Source: Rhizobium sp. Root482 (GTDB lineage: Bacteria > Pseudomonadota > Alphaproteobacteria > Rhizobiales > Rhizobiaceae). From it: a stretch of 64,000 nt of DNA. Positions within the stretch are counted from its first letter, which is position 1. Every line of letters starts with the position of its first letter. The translations under genes and the position numbers were made by a program. The stretch spans positions 124,001-188,000 of the forward strand of contig NZ_LMFA01000021.1 in the NCBI RefSeq assembly GCF_001426565.1, written 5' to 3'. Shown here piece by piece: positions 28,472 through 37,830 of this stretch. Below the pieces are notes generated by a model. That model had not been told where the DNA came from. It searched no databases and was given only the letters and a program-made list of their open reading frames with translations.

Positions 28472-29401
28472 TCAGCCCACCGCCAGGAGTTCGGCCTTGA
28501 CCTCGTCCAGGACCCTGCGGCCCTCGCCGCCTTCGATCCGGGCGATGTCGTCCTGATATTTGAGCAAGGTGCCGAGCGTGTCCGAAATGGTCTGCGGATC
28601 GAGCGCTAGCCGGTCGAGCTCGGTCAGCGCCGTCGCCCAGTCGATCGTTTCGGCAACGCCCGGATTCTTGAAGAGGTCGATTGTGCGCAATCTCTGCACA
28701 TAGGCGACGATCTCGCGCGAAAGACGCTCATTGCAGCCCGGCACCTTGCGCCGAATGATCTCCAGTTCCTGCGCCGCCTGCGGATAATCGACCCAGTGAT
28801 AGAGGCAGCGCCGCTTCAGCGCGTCGTGAATCTCGCGTGTGCGGTTGGTGGTGATGATGACGATCGGCGGTTCCTTGGCGTGGATCGTGCCCAGTTCGGG
28901 AATGGTCACCTGGAAATCCGAAAGGACCTCGAGCAGAAAGGCCTCGAAGGCCTCGTCGGTGCGGTCGAGTTCGTCGATCAGGAAGACCGGCGCCTTACCG
29001 GCCTCGGCCGAAATGGCCTGCAGGACCGGGCGGCGGATCAGATATTTCTCGGAGAAGATATTGCCTTCGATCTTCTGGCGGTCGGCGATGCCGGAAGCCT
29101 CGGAAAGCCGGATTTCCAGCATCTGCGCCGGATAGTTCCACTCATAGACCGCGGACGAGATGTCCAGCCCCTCATAGCATTGCAGGCGGATCAGCGGCCG
29201 GTCGAGCGCCCTCGCCAGCACCTTGGCGATCTCGGTCTTGCCGACGCCCGCCTCGCCCTCCAGGAACAGCGGCCGCTTCATCCTCAGGGCGAGGAAAAGC
29301 ACGGTCGACAGTGCCGTCCCGGCAAGGTAGTCGCCCGTTTCCAGCATCTGCGCCGTATCGGCGATGGAGGTTGGCAATGCACCGTTCGCATATCCCGTCA
29401 T
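28472..29401 (-). CDS. MoxR-type AAA ATPase, CoxD-like
   Basis: 309 residues from the ATG at 29399-29401, supported by the strong ribosome-binding site GGAGGAGGGAG; a longer open frame runs back into the flavin reductase and is rejected. Walker A is EGEAGVGKTE, Walker B FLIDELDR, sensor TTNRTREIHDALKRRC with the Arg finger region. MoxR ATPases of this type work with VWA proteins (here the CoxE-like product downstream) to remodel a metal site. The small spacing, 2 bp, makes the pair an operon unit. Confidence 0.9.
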   Translation of the reverse strand: MTGYANGALPTSIADTAQMLETGDYLAGTALSTVLFLALRMKRPLFLEGEAGVGKTEIAKVLARALDRPLIRLQCYEGLDISSAVYEWNYPAQMLEIRLSEASGIADRQKIEGNIFSEKYLIRRPVLQAISAEAGKAPVFLIDELDRTDEAFEAFLLEVLSDFQVTIPELGTIHAKEPPIVIITTNRTREIHDALKRRCLYHWVDYPQAAQELEIIRRKVPGCNERLSREIVAYVQRLRTIDLFKNPGVAETIDWATALTELDRLALDPQTISDTLGTLLKYQDDIARIEGGEGRRVLDEVKAELLAVG

Positions 29402-29427
29402 GCCTGCTCCCTCCTCCGGAAAAAATT

Positions 29428-29922
29428 CTACAACGTGCGATAGTCCCGGTCCAGATAGACGAGCGCCGGCGCCTGCTTGCCGAGCGAGACGGCGACGACC
29501 TCGCCGAACAGGACCACATGCGTCGCCACGGTCTTGATATCGATCAAGCGGCAATCGAACACGGCGACGGCCTCGGCAAGAACAGGCGCTCCCGTCTTCA
29601 ATTTTTTCCACGTCCCATGCGCAAACCGCAATTCGGGGTCTACCTGGTTCCTGCCGGAAAACACGTCGGCAAGCGCCATCTGGCCCGCTCCGAGCATATT
29701 GAGAGCGAAACTGCCGCTGCGTGAAAAGATGGCGTTGCGCGGATTGGTGCCGTTGAGGCAGACGAGCAGCGTCGCCGGCGCATCCGACACCGAGCAGGCG
29801 GCGGTAATCGTCACGCCGCGCCGCTCGCCCTCATGGGCGGCGGTGACGATGTGGACATGGCCGGCCAGCCGGGCCATGGCATCGCGGTAGGATTTCGGGT
29901 CGAGTTGGGACTTGTCCAACAC
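29428..29922 (-). CDS. Flavin reductase domain protein
   Basis: 164 residues beginning with GTG at 29920-29922, which has GGAG 6 bases ahead. The fold is that of HpaC/RutF-like NAD(P)H:flavin oxidoreductases: DAMARLAGHVHIVTA, GVTITAACSVSDAPATLLVCLN and the late GEVVAV. These enzymes provide reduced FMN/FAD to a partner monooxygenase. No monooxygenase is next to it; it heads the cox-like minus-strand operon with 26 bp to coxD, so a redox role in that pathway is possible but not shown. Confidence 0.87.
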   Translation of the reverse strand: MLDKSQLDPKSYRDAMARLAGHVHIVTAAHEGERRGVTITAACSVSDAPATLLVCLNGTNPRNAIFSRSGSFALNMLGAGQMALADVFSGRNQVDPELRFAHGTWKKLKTGAPVLAEAVAVFDCRLIDIKTVATHVVLFGEVVAVSLGKQAPALVYLDRDYRTL

Positions 29923-30107
29923 GGCATTCTCCAGATCGGTGTTCGCAGCTACACATAAAGGGTGGCGCGAAATTTAAAACCCGCCAGCCGGCTTTTCTTG
30001 GCCCAGCACGGCAAAGACACCGCATGATCGCAGAGATGTGTATCTTTTCCTTTGACGCTTGCCGGCACATCCTTAAAACATGCGCTTTGTTTTTCCTGGA
30101 AGCAGCC

Positions 30108-31196
30108 ATGTTCCGTCTCCTTGCCGCAACTCTTTTCATCGCCGGATCGCTGCAGGCCTCGCCACTCCTTGCGGCCGGCGCCAAAATTGCCGTCGTCGCG
30201 CCGGCTGAGGGTCCTTTCGCGCTTCTCGGGCAGCAGATAGTCGAGGGGGCACGTTTCCAGGCGGAGGAAAGAGGTTCACAGATCATCGCCATTCCCGAAA
30301 CCTGCGAGGAAAAGGATGGCGAAGCGCTGACGAAGGCGCTTCTGGCGAGCGGCGCGGAGGCTGTGATCGGCTTCCTGTGCACCGAAAGCCTGGAGGCGGC
30401 ATTGCCCGCACTTGCGCAAGCCCAGATCCCGGCGCTGACGCTCAGCGTGCGCTCGGATATCCTGATGGAAGATGCCCTGAAGAAGAAATGGCCGTTCTTC
30501 CGGCTGGTGCCAAGCGCCCGGATGGAGGCCGAGACAGTCACCGACATCATCCTGTCGCGCTGGAAGGCCGAGCCGCTGGCACTGATCGAGGACGGGACGA
30601 TCCACGGGCGTGAACTGGTGGAAACCGTGCGGGCGCGGCTTGCCGAATCAGGCCTCACGCCGGTCTTTACCGACACTTATCGCCCGTCGCAGGAACAACA
30701 GGTGAGCCTTGTGCGCCGCCTGGCCAAGAGCGGCGCAACGCATGTCTTCACCGGCGGCGACCGGGCGGATACGGCAATCATCGCGCGCGACGCGGCCTCG
30801 GAAGGCATAGCGCTGACCTTGATGGGCGGTGAAGCGCTGGATGCGGCCGATCAGCCGGTTGCGCTTGCCGACGGCGTCCTTGCCGTCTCCCTGCCCGACT
30901 ATGCCGCATTGCCGGAGGCGAAGGCGGTCGCCGATGCAATGACCGCGGCAAAGCTGGTGCCGGAAGGCTATGTCTTGCCGGCATTTTCCGCCGTGTCGCT
31001 TGTCGAGCAGGCAAAGGACAAGGCGGGCGCCGACAATATTTCGCTGGCTGAGGCTTTTTTGAAAGGTCCCTACCAGACGGCGATCGGTTCTGTCGGTTTC
31101 GGCCAGAACCATGAACTCGCCGCCAATCCCTACCGGCTGCTGCAATGGCGGAACGACCGCTTCGTGCCGGCCCCCGCAATGCTGGAAGCGGAATGA
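30108..31196 (+). CDS. Periplasmic substrate-binding protein (branched-chain amino acid/Leu-Ile-Val-binding fold)
   Basis: 362 residues from the ATG at 30108 (GGAAG upstream), starting with a clear signal peptide (FRLLAATLFIAGSLQASPLLAA) cut near residue 23. The two-lobe type I periplasmic-binding fold shows KIAVVAPAEGPFALLGQQIVEGA and a cross-lobe AVIGFLCTES. No ABC permease or ATPase genes adjoin it, so it may serve a distant transporter or act as a sensor. It overlaps the P1 peptidase start by 4 bases (ATGA), which suggests that both act on a related peptide or amide compound. Confidence 0.82.
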   Translation: MFRLLAATLFIAGSLQASPLLAAGAKIAVVAPAEGPFALLGQQIVEGARFQAEERGSQIIAIPETCEEKDGEALTKALLASGAEAVIGFLCTESLEAALPALAQAQIPALTLSVRSDILMEDALKKKWPFFRLVPSARMEAETVTDIILSRWKAEPLALIEDGTIHGRELVETVRARLAESGLTPVFTDTYRPSQEQQVSLVRRLAKSGATHVFTGGDRADTAIIARDAASEGIALTLMGGEALDAADQPVALADGVLAVSLPDYAALPEAKAVADAMTAAKLVPEGYVLPAFSAVSLVEQAKDKAGADNISLAEAFLKGPYQTAIGSVGFGQNHELAANPYRLLQWRNDRFVPAPAMLEAE

Positions 31197-32200
31197 TGCA
31201 CCCCGGTCCGCGCAACGCGATTACCGATGTCGGCGGGCTTAGGGTCGGCAATGCGGGCGATGACGGTCTGAAATCCGGAGTTTCTGTCGTTCTCTGCGAT
31301 CAGCCGGCTGTGGCGGCCGTTCAGGTTCTCGGCGGGGCGCCCGGAACGCGCGAAACCGACCTGCTTGCGCCGCACAATACGGTCCAGACGGTCGATGCGG
31401 TGGTACTGTCGGGCGGCTCCGCCTTCGGCCTCGATGCTGCCTCCGGCGTCCAGGCGGCATTGCGCGAAATCGGCCGTGGCTTTCCGGTCGGCGAAATGCG
31501 AATCCCGATCGTGCCGGCGGCCATCCTCTTCGACCTGATCAATGGCGGCGACAAGGATTGGGGGCTTTATCCGCCCTATCGCGAGCTTGGCTACAAGGCG
31601 ACAAGAGCCGCTGCGCTCGACTTTACCACCGGCACGGCGGGCGCCGGCACGGGCGCTTTGACGGCCGGCCTCAAGGGCGGTCTGGGCACCGCATCCATGC
31701 GCCTCGACAGCGGCATTACCATCGGCGCACTGGTGGCGGTCAATGCGCTGGGGTCGGCGACGATCGGCACCAGCAGGCATTTCTGGGCTTCTCCCTTCGA
31801 GGAAGACGCCGAATTCGGCGGCTTGGGAATGCCCCACCCGTTTCCAAGCGATGCCCGCGACATCCGCACGAAACTGCGCGACGGCGCCCGGGAAACGCAG
31901 AATACCACGATCGCGGTGATCGCCACCGATGCGGTGCTGACCAAAAGCGAGGCGAAGCGCCTGGCAATCGCGGCCCATGACGGTTTCTCGCGTGCCCTCT
32001 GGCCGACCCACACGCCGCTCGACGGCGATCTCGTTTTCGCGCTGGCGACGGGCACGAGCGGAAAGACCGTCGATCTCGCCGATTTCATCGACCTTGGCGC
32101 CGTGGCGGCATCGACGATGGCGCGCGCCATTGCCCGCGGCGTGCATGACGCGGCGCCCGCCGAAAACGATCTTCTTCCCGCCTGGGCCTCACTGCGATAA
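31193..32200 (+). CDS. P1 family peptidase (DmpA-type aminopeptidase)
   Basis: 335 residues. Features of the self-processing Ntn-type P1 family are visible: HNTVQTVDAVVLSGGSAFGLDAASGVQ near the start and, at about residue 240, the QNTTIAVIATDA segment in which Thr/Ser after Asn is the likely nucleophile created by autocleavage. Family members hydrolyse N-terminal residues or beta-amino/D-amino amides. The substrate here is unknown. It starts at 31193 or, less likely, the next codon (ATGATG), overlapping the upstream binding-protein gene. Confidence 0.87.
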   Translation: MMHPGPRNAITDVGGLRVGNAGDDGLKSGVSVVLCDQPAVAAVQVLGGAPGTRETDLLAPHNTVQTVDAVVLSGGSAFGLDAASGVQAALREIGRGFPVGEMRIPIVPAAILFDLINGGDKDWGLYPPYRELGYKATRAAALDFTTGTAGAGTGALTAGLKGGLGTASMRLDSGITIGALVAVNALGSATIGTSRHFWASPFEEDAEFGGLGMPHPFPSDARDIRTKLRDGARETQNTTIAVIATDAVLTKSEAKRLAIAAHDGFSRALWPTHTPLDGDLVFALATGTSGKTVDLADFIDLGAVAASTMARAIARGVHDAAPAENDLLPAWASLR

Positions 32201-32290
32201 GCCTGGGACGGTCTTCAAAGCGCGGCGGTGAATATTGTTTGCGACGAGAAGCGGTGCTATTGCCGCGAAAACCATATGGAGCCTCTTCTC

Positions 32291-32968
32291 ATGCCCCTGC
32301 CGATCCGGATTGCCCCCTCCATCCTCGCCGCCGATTATGCCAAGCTCGGTCAGGAGGTGCGCGATGTCGTTTCCGCCGGCGCCGACTGGATCCATCTCGA
32401 CATCATGGACGGCCATTTCGTTCCCAATATCTCGTTTGGCCCCGACCTGATCAAATCCCTGCGGCCGCATACGGATGCGTTTTTCGACTGCCATCTGATG
32501 ATCGCGCCCGCCGACCCCTATCTGGAAGCCTTCGCCAAGGCCGGTTGCGACGGCATCACCGTCCATGCCGAAGCCGGCCCCCACCTCGACCGCTCCATCC
32601 AGGCAATCAGGGCACTGGGGAAGAAAGCCGGTGTCTCGATCAATCCGGCAACGCCGGAAAGCGTACTCGACTATCTGCTCGACAAGCTCGACCTGATCCT
32701 GGTGATGACGGTCAATCCCGGTTTCGGCGGCCAGAAATTCATTCCGGCGATGGAAGAGAAAATCCGCCGCATCAAGGCGATGATCGGCGACCGGCCGATC
32801 GAGCTGCAGGTCGATGGCGGCATCGCGCTCGAGACCATCGCACTCCCGGCCTCGGCCGGCGCCAATGTCTTCGTCGCGGGCTCGGCGATCTTCGGCGGCG
32901 GCCATGTTGACGCCTATCGCAAAACCATCGACACTCTGCGCACCAACGCCGAAGGGGGACTAAGGTGA
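32291..32968 (+). CDS. rpe: Ribulose-phosphate 3-epimerase
   Basis: 225 residues from the ATG at 32291, where family similarity starts ([20 protein letters not shown]); GGAG lies 9 bases before. It is a TIM barrel with metal and catalytic residues in [37 protein letters not shown] and the final VDGGI and FVAGSAIFG. It interconverts D-ribulose 5-phosphate and D-xylulose 5-phosphate in the pentose phosphate route. Its stop overlaps the GTG start of the next gene (GTGA). Confidence 0.96.
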   Translation: MPLPIRIAPSILAADYAKLGQEVRDVVSAGADWIHLDIMDGHFVPNISFGPDLIKSLRPHTDAFFDCHLMIAPADPYLEAFAKAGCDGITVHAEAGPHLDRSIQAIRALGKKAGVSINPATPESVLDYLLDKLDLILVMTVNPGFGGQKFIPAMEEKIRRIKAMIGDRPIELQVDGGIALETIALPASAGANVFVAGSAIFGGGHVDAYRKTIDTLRTNAEGGLR

Positions 32969-33702
32969 GATTTCCGGGCCGGATCGCTGCCGCCGCATTT
33001 GCGTCGCTCCTGATTGCGGGCGCTGCAAATGCCGGTGACATAGCCTCCTTCCGGCCGATCGGCTTTTCGCCCGATGGCGGCATCTTCGCCTTCGAGGAAT
33101 ATGGAATCCAGGACGGGTCCGGATTTCCCTATTCCTCCATCTTCTTCATCGACACCCGCAAGGATGCGTTTCTTCCCGATACGCCGATCCGCGTCCGGAT
33201 GAACAATGAAAATGCCGGACTTTCGAGCGCCCGCGCAAAAGCCGCCGCACAAGCGGCCCCTCTTGTCCAGAAATTCGCAATGGACGCAGCCCCCGGGCTG
33301 ATGGCCGCCTTCAATCCGGTCACGGAAACCGAAAGCCCGGACCATAGCCTGACCTATCGGCAATATGCGATGGATCCACCGGTCGGCGGAAAGTTCGCGC
33401 TGGCGCTGGAAGAGATCGCACTGCCGCCATCCGCCCTTTGCAAGGATGTCACGCCGCAATCCATCGGTTTTCGGCTTTCCTTCGAGATGGAGGATGGCCA
33501 ACCGTCGCAGCGCCTTCTCCACGCGGACCAGAAGATTCCCGAAAGCCGCAATTGTCCGACCGGCTACCGGCTCGGCGGGGTCATGGTTCATCATCCCGAT
33601 GGCAAGGATCCGGTCCATGTCGTCCTCGTGCAGGTGTTGAGCTTCGGCTTCGAAGGACGGGATGGCCACTGGATCGCAGTGCCCGCTCCCGTAACGCCGT
33701 GA
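32965..33702 (+). CDS. DUF2259 family secreted protein
   Basis: 245 residues starting with GTG that overlaps the rpe stop. A signal peptide (about residues 1-23, cleavage after ANA) precedes a domain that begins [30 protein letters not shown], as in DUF2259, a periplasmic family common in alphaproteobacteria and spirochaetes. A pair of cysteines is spaced through the C-terminal half. Function is not known. It is translationally coupled to rpe and to the small membrane protein that follows, so the three form one transcription unit. Confidence 0.82.
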   Translation: MRFPGRIAAAAFASLLIAGAANAGDIASFRPIGFSPDGGIFAFEEYGIQDGSGFPYSSIFFIDTRKDAFLPDTPIRVRMNNENAGLSSARAKAAAQAAPLVQKFAMDAAPGLMAAFNPVTETESPDHSLTYRQYAMDPPVGGKFALALEEIALPPSALCKDVTPQSIGFRLSFEMEDGQPSQRLLHADQKIPESRNCPTGYRLGGVMVHHPDGKDPVHVVLVQVLSFGFEGRDGHWIAVPAPVTP

Positions 33703-34250
33703 TGCCATCCGAGAGTGCCGGCGCACCGGCCCGCGGGCGGATGCGCAACCTCCGCCTCCGGCTCGCCGCCTCGCTACCGAGCCTGCAAGAAATCCTGCTC
33801 GGCTCACCGCTCTGGGGGTTCGTGATGGCGCTTTCGTCGCTGGTGGCGCTGATCCTGCGCAATGGCGCCGAGACGGCGCATCTACACAGCATCCTTCTCC
33901 TATTCTTTTGCGGCGGTCTTATCGCCTGGCCTTGCGCGCTGCTCCTTGGGCGGTTCTGCGCGCTCGGCCGACGCCGGGAAACCCGCTTTGCGGCGTTCTT
34001 CCTGTGCCTCACAGTCTTTACCATCGCCGCCACCGCCTTTCTGTTCGCCCTGGACTACCGGCTCTTCTATGCGCGCTGGCACGCGCCTTTCGGCTCGCGC
34101 ATATGGGCCTACCAATTCGTCTTCACGCTCGCAGGCGCCGTCTACCAATTCCTCGTCATGGGATTGCGGCTCTATCTACCGCTCGGCTTCGTGGCACTCG
34201 GCCTGACCAGCCTGTGGCTGGCGAACCGGATGGCCGATCATCACCGTTGA
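33702..34250 (+). CDS. Small integral membrane protein of unknown function
   Basis: 182 residues from the ATG at 33702, which overlaps the upstream stop by one base (TGATG). After a basic N-terminus (RMRNLRLRLAA) four hydrophobic segments are visible, near residues 38-52, 62-80, 92-112 and 128-160. No family was recognised. Coupled translation with the DUF2259 gene makes a shared envelope role plausible. The final bases lie inside a 15-bp tandem repeat that runs past the stop. Confidence 0.65.
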   Translation: MPSESAGAPARGRMRNLRLRLAASLPSLQEILLGSPLWGFVMALSSLVALILRNGAETAHLHSILLLFFCGGLIAWPCALLLGRFCALGRRRETRFAAFFLCLTVFTIAATAFLFALDYRLFYARWHAPFGSRIWAYQFVFTLAGAVYQFLVMGLRLYLPLGFVALGLTSLWLANRMADHHR

Positions 34251-34290
34251 GTTTACTGGCGTTGAGATTACTGACGTTGAGATTGCCGGC
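34246..34290. repeat. Three-copy 15-bp tandem repeat
   Basis: Units at 34246-34260, 34261-34275 and 34276-34290 all begin GTTGAG; the second differs from the first at 2 positions and the third at 4. It starts at the stop codon of the membrane protein gene and runs toward purB, ending 52 bases before the purB ATG. Confidence 0.85.
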
Positions 34291-34342
34291 CATCTTTGCT
34301 AGACGCTCAAACTCCCTCATTCGTGACGAAAGCTGAAATCCC

Positions 34343-35644
34343 ATGATCCCCCGTTATTCCCGGCAGGAAATGGTGGCCATCTGGTCGCCCGAGACCAAAT
34401 TCCGCATCTGGTTCGAGATCGAGGCGCATGCCTGCGACGCGCTCGCCGAACTCGGGGTCATCCCCAAGGAAGCAGCAAAAACCATCTGGGAAAAAGGCGG
34501 AGCCGCCAGTTTCGACGTCGCCCGGATCGACGAGATCGAAGCCGTCACCAAGCACGACGTCATCGCCTTCCTGACCCATCTCGCCGAAATCGTCGGCCCC
34601 GACGCCCGTTTCGTCCATCAGGGCATGACCTCGTCGGACGTGCTCGACACCTGCTTCAACGTGCAACTTGTCAAGGCAAGCGATCTTCTGCTTGCCGATC
34701 TCGACAAGCTGCTTGAGGCTTTGAAGCGCCGCGCCTTCGAGCACAAGGACACCGTCACCATCGGCCGTTCACACGGCATCCACGCCGAGCCGACCACCTT
34801 CGGGATCAAGCTGGCGCTCGCCTATGCCGAATTCGAGCGCTGCAAGAAGCGCCTGATCGCCGCGCGCGAGGAAATTGCCACCTGCGCCATCTCCGGCGCG
34901 GTCGGCACCTTTGCCAATATCGACCCTTATGTTGAGGAACATGTCGCCAAGGCAATGGGCCTGGCCGCCGAGCCGGTCTCCACCCAGGTCATCCCGCGCG
35001 ACCGTCACGCCATGTATTTCGCGACCCTTGGCGTCATCGCATCCTGCGTCGAGCGCCTGGCGACCGAAGTCCGGCATCTGCAGCGCACGGAAGTCCTGGA
35101 AGCAGAGGAATATTTCTCGCCGGGCCAGAAGGGTTCGTCGGCCATGCCGCACAAACGCAATCCGGTCCTGACGGAAAACCTGACCGGCCTGTCGCGCATG
35201 GTGCGCGCCTTTGCCCTGCCGGCGATGGAAAACGTCGCTCTCTGGCATGAACGGGATATTTCGCACTCCTCGGTCGAGCGCATGATCGGCCCCGATGCGA
35301 CGGTGACGCTCGATTTCGCGCTGGCCCGCCTGACCGGCGTCATCGACAAGCTGCTCGTCTATCCCGAGACGATGATGAAGAACATGAACAAGTTCCGCGG
35401 GCTTGTTCACTCGCAGCGCGTGCTGCTTGCCCTGACCCAGGCCGGCGCATCGCGCGAGGATGCCTATCGCCTTGTCCAGCGCAATGCCATGAAGGTTTGG
35501 GAACAGGGCAAGGATTTCCTCGAGGAATTGCTGGCCGATGACGAAGTCAGGGCTTTCCTGCCCGAGGCCGAAATCCGCGAGAAATTCGATCTCGGCTATC
35601 ACACCAAACATGTGGATACGATCTTCAACCGCGTTTTCGGTTGA
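34343..35644 (+). CDS. purB: Adenylosuccinate lyase
   Basis: 433 residues of the fumarase/aspartase superfamily. The signature SSAMPHKRNP (near residue 270), the catalytic region MTSSDVLDTC and the SHGIHAEPT loop with its general-acid His are present. PurB releases fumarate from SAICAR and from adenylosuccinate, thus acting twice in purine synthesis. A compact terminator follows. The gene stands 92 bp after the membrane protein gene and probably has its own promoter. Confidence 0.96.
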   Translation: MIPRYSRQEMVAIWSPETKFRIWFEIEAHACDALAELGVIPKEAAKTIWEKGGAASFDVARIDEIEAVTKHDVIAFLTHLAEIVGPDARFVHQGMTSSDVLDTCFNVQLVKASDLLLADLDKLLEALKRRAFEHKDTVTIGRSHGIHAEPTTFGIKLALAYAEFERCKKRLIAAREEIATCAISGAVGTFANIDPYVEEHVAKAMGLAAEPVSTQVIPRDRHAMYFATLGVIASCVERLATEVRHLQRTEVLEAEEYFSPGQKGSSAMPHKRNPVLTENLTGLSRMVRAFALPAMENVALWHERDISHSSVERMIGPDATVTLDFALARLTGVIDKLLVYPETMMKNMNKFRGLVHSQRVLLALTQAGASREDAYRLVQRNAMKVWEQGKDFLEELLADDEVRAFLPEAEIREKFDLGYHTKHVDTIFNRVFG

Positions 35645-35653
35645 TCGTCTTTC

Positions 35654-35677
35654 GGGGAGCCTCTCGGCTCCCCTTTT
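35654..35677 (+). terminator. Terminator of purB
   Basis: Arms GGGGAGCC and GGCTCCCC (8 bp, perfect) with loop TCTC, followed by TTTT; starts 9 bases after the purB stop. Confidence 0.88.
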
Positions 35678-35799
35678 CGTCCGTCCCTGCCAAATGACCG
35701 ATTTCGGCCCATCTCGCTCAATTTTGAGGAAATCCCGCAAGACTTCCGTCGATCTTTTCTGCGAAATTGCGGGAAATAAAGAGGCGGAGTTGGTGAAAC

Positions 35800-36105
35800 A
35801 TGCACTACCAGCAGACGATCGAGCGCAAGGCCGTAAGGACGACGACAAAGTTCACCGGAGAGGTCACCTGCAAGGGCGGGACGAGCCGCGGCATCGTTAA
35901 GGACCTCTCGGCAGCCGGAATTTGTTTCCAGCTCTATTTCGACATCAATGCCAGGACCGGGCAAGAGGTCACGATCAACAGCAATGAATTCGGCCACCTC
36001 ACCGGCGTAGTGCAATGGTATCGCGGTGACAAGATCGGCATCCGGCTGGATATGTCCTCGAAGACCGCCGCGCAGATTTCCTCCTATTTCAAATATTTCC
36101 GTTAA
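35800..36105 (+). CDS. PilZ domain protein (c-di-GMP binding)
   Basis: 101 residues, a single PilZ domain. Both ligand motifs are intact: RxxxR as R9-K-A-V-R13 and D/NxSxxG as D35-L-S37-A-A-G40. It should therefore bind c-di-GMP and pass the signal to a partner protein. No motility or polysaccharide genes adjoin it, so the target is unknown. It has its own terminator. Two further proteins that make or break c-di-GMP are encoded in this window (11716-12909 and 37831-40425). Confidence 0.87.
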   Translation: MHYQQTIERKAVRTTTKFTGEVTCKGGTSRGIVKDLSAAGICFQLYFDINARTGQEVTINSNEFGHLTGVVQWYRGDKIGIRLDMSSKTAAQISSYFKYFR

Positions 36106-36116
36106 ACGAATCTCTT

Positions 36117-36150
36117 TACAAAAACGCCACCGATCGCCGGCGGCGTTTTT
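36117..36150. terminator. Bidirectional terminator between the PilZ and DUF2189 genes
   Basis: A-rich left arm AAAAACGCC pairs with GGCGTTTTT, the space between being GC-rich and able to extend the stem. T-runs follow on both strands, so it can end both convergent transcripts. Confidence 0.8.
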
Positions 36151-36162
36151 CCGCTGTCCGCC

Positions 36163-36969
36163 TCATCCCGCTTGCGGATCGACCACCAGCTTGCGGTAGA
36201 GATGCCAGGTCGCATGACCGAGGATCGGCATGATGACGGCAAGGCCGACGAAGACGGTCAAGCAGCCGGCGACCAGCCCGGCAGCGACGATCAGACCCCA
36301 GAGGGCGACCGGAACCGGATTGGCCAATGTCGCGCGCATGGAGGTCTGAATTGCGGCGACCGCACCGATATCCCTGTCGAGCAGAAGCGGAAATGAGATC
36401 ACCACCGACGACAACACGACGGCGGCAAAAACGAAGCCGACGGCGTTGCCGATGATGATCAGGCTCCAGCCCGCCTCAGTCCCCAGAATTTCTGAAAGGA
36501 AGGCCGACAGTGATGCTGGCGGCGCCTCGCCGAGCAACTGGACGTAGAGGAACTGCGCGACCAGCAGCCATGTGACGAAGACGGCCAGCAGCGCCAATCC
36601 AAGACCGATGATCGAGGCAAGAGCCGGCGAGCGACGCACATCGAAGGCATGCCGCCACGATGCGTTCATTCCGGCTTCCCGTCTCCTGCTGATCTCGTAG
36701 AGGCCGATGGCCGCCACCGGTCCGAGAAGCGCAAAGCCGGCGGCGAGCGGGTAGAGCAGCGGCAGCATGTTTGCGCCTGAACTCCATGCCGCAAGCACCA
36801 CGCCCGCGATCGGATAGATCAAGCCGAGAAAGACATAGTGCGACGGCTTGGCGCGAAAATCCTCCCAACCAAGACGCAACGCGTCAAGAACCTCCGCAAC
36901 GCCGATCCTGGCGATGGCGGGACGCGCGAGCTCGGAATGGGCTCCTGCCATTACATGGAATGCTGTCAT
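36163..36969 (-). CDS. DUF2189 integral membrane protein
   Basis: 268 residues from the ATG at 36967-36969; the Shine-Dalgarno AGGAGGAG lies inside a longer GTG-initiated frame, so the shorter start is preferred. Six hydrophobic segments follow a cytoplasmic N-terminus. The block LRLGWEDFRAKPSHYVFLGLIYPIAG and the late GHATWHLYRKLV are characteristic of DUF2189, an alphaproteobacterial family often labelled as cytochrome c oxidase subunit I-like but without proven function. Divergent from the RBBP9-like gene. Confidence 0.85.
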   Translation of the reverse strand: MTAFHVMAGAHSELARPAIARIGVAEVLDALRLGWEDFRAKPSHYVFLGLIYPIAGVVLAAWSSGANMLPLLYPLAAGFALLGPVAAIGLYEISRRREAGMNASWRHAFDVRRSPALASIIGLGLALLAVFVTWLLVAQFLYVQLLGEAPPASLSAFLSEILGTEAGWSLIIIGNAVGFVFAAVVLSSVVISFPLLLDRDIGAVAAIQTSMRATLANPVPVALWGLIVAAGLVAGCLTVFVGLAVIMPILGHATWHLYRKLVVDPQAG

Positions 36970-37185
36970 GACCAATTCTCCTCCTGGAATCACGCTTGTC
37001 AGGTCATTCGGGAACAGTTCAATCTGGTCTGCGCGCGGTCCCGCATTTTGGTGGAACCTGCTTTTCCGCGCCCATCCTGCAGGGTGCGGAGCGGCTCGAT
37101 TCAGGGAGCCCTGCGCACAGCATATACCGGATTTGCTTTTCTTTCACTTGACTTCGGACCGGCCGGACCTCACATCGCCGTTACC

Positions 37186-37740
37186 ATGAAAGCATCGGAA
37201 GCAGATATCCTCATCGTTCCCGGCTATACCAATTCGGGACCGGATCACTGGCAGACCCGCTGGCAGAACAAGCTCGCCTCGGCGCGCCGGGTCGAGCAGA
37301 CCGAATGGGCAAAGCCTGTTCGTGACGATTGGGTCAAGCGCATGATCGAGGACATCAACTCGGCCAGCCGACCGGTTGTCATCGTGGCGCATTCACTGGG
37401 TGTCGCCACGGCCATCCACGCGATCCCGCATGCGGAGAAGAAGATCGCCGGCGCCTTTCTCGTTGCTCCGCCGGAGGTGACGAACCCGAAAATCCGCCCG
37501 AAACACCTGATGACCTTTGGCCCCTATCCGCGCGAGCCGCTTCCCTTTCCAAGCCTGGTGGTGGCGAGTCGCAACGATCCCTTCGGTGCCTATGAGCATG
37601 CCGGCGACATGGCCAATGCCTGGGGCTCCCTGCTGGTCGATGCCGGCGAATCAGGCCATATCAACAGCGAATCGGGCCATGGTCCCTGGCCGGAAGGCAC
37701 TATGGTCTTTGCCCAGTTCCTCAACCGTCTGCGGCCCTGA
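37186..37740 (+). CDS. RBBP9/YdeN family serine hydrolase
   Basis: 184 residues from the ATG at 37186; the open frame extends further upstream, but family similarity begins here (ADILIVPGYTNSGPDHWQTRW). The nucleophile elbow is VAHSLG, the Asp is in SRNDPFG and the His in ESGHGPWPEG, completing a catalytic triad. Proteins of this family are small hydrolases with few known substrates. It is 90 bp upstream of the large PAS-GGDEF-EAL gene on the same strand. Confidence 0.88.
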   Translation: MKASEADILIVPGYTNSGPDHWQTRWQNKLASARRVEQTEWAKPVRDDWVKRMIEDINSASRPVVIVAHSLGVATAIHAIPHAEKKIAGAFLVAPPEVTNPKIRPKHLMTFGPYPREPLPFPSLVVASRNDPFGAYEHAGDMANAWGSLLVDAGESGHINSESGHGPWPEGTMVFAQFLNRLRP

Positions 37741-37830
37741 TACCATCCTGTTTTTTAGCATCTTGGCATTAAGACGGCTTTCACTGTCCTTCGGCATCAT
37801 GCCTCAAAATCACTTGAGAATGACAGCCAC

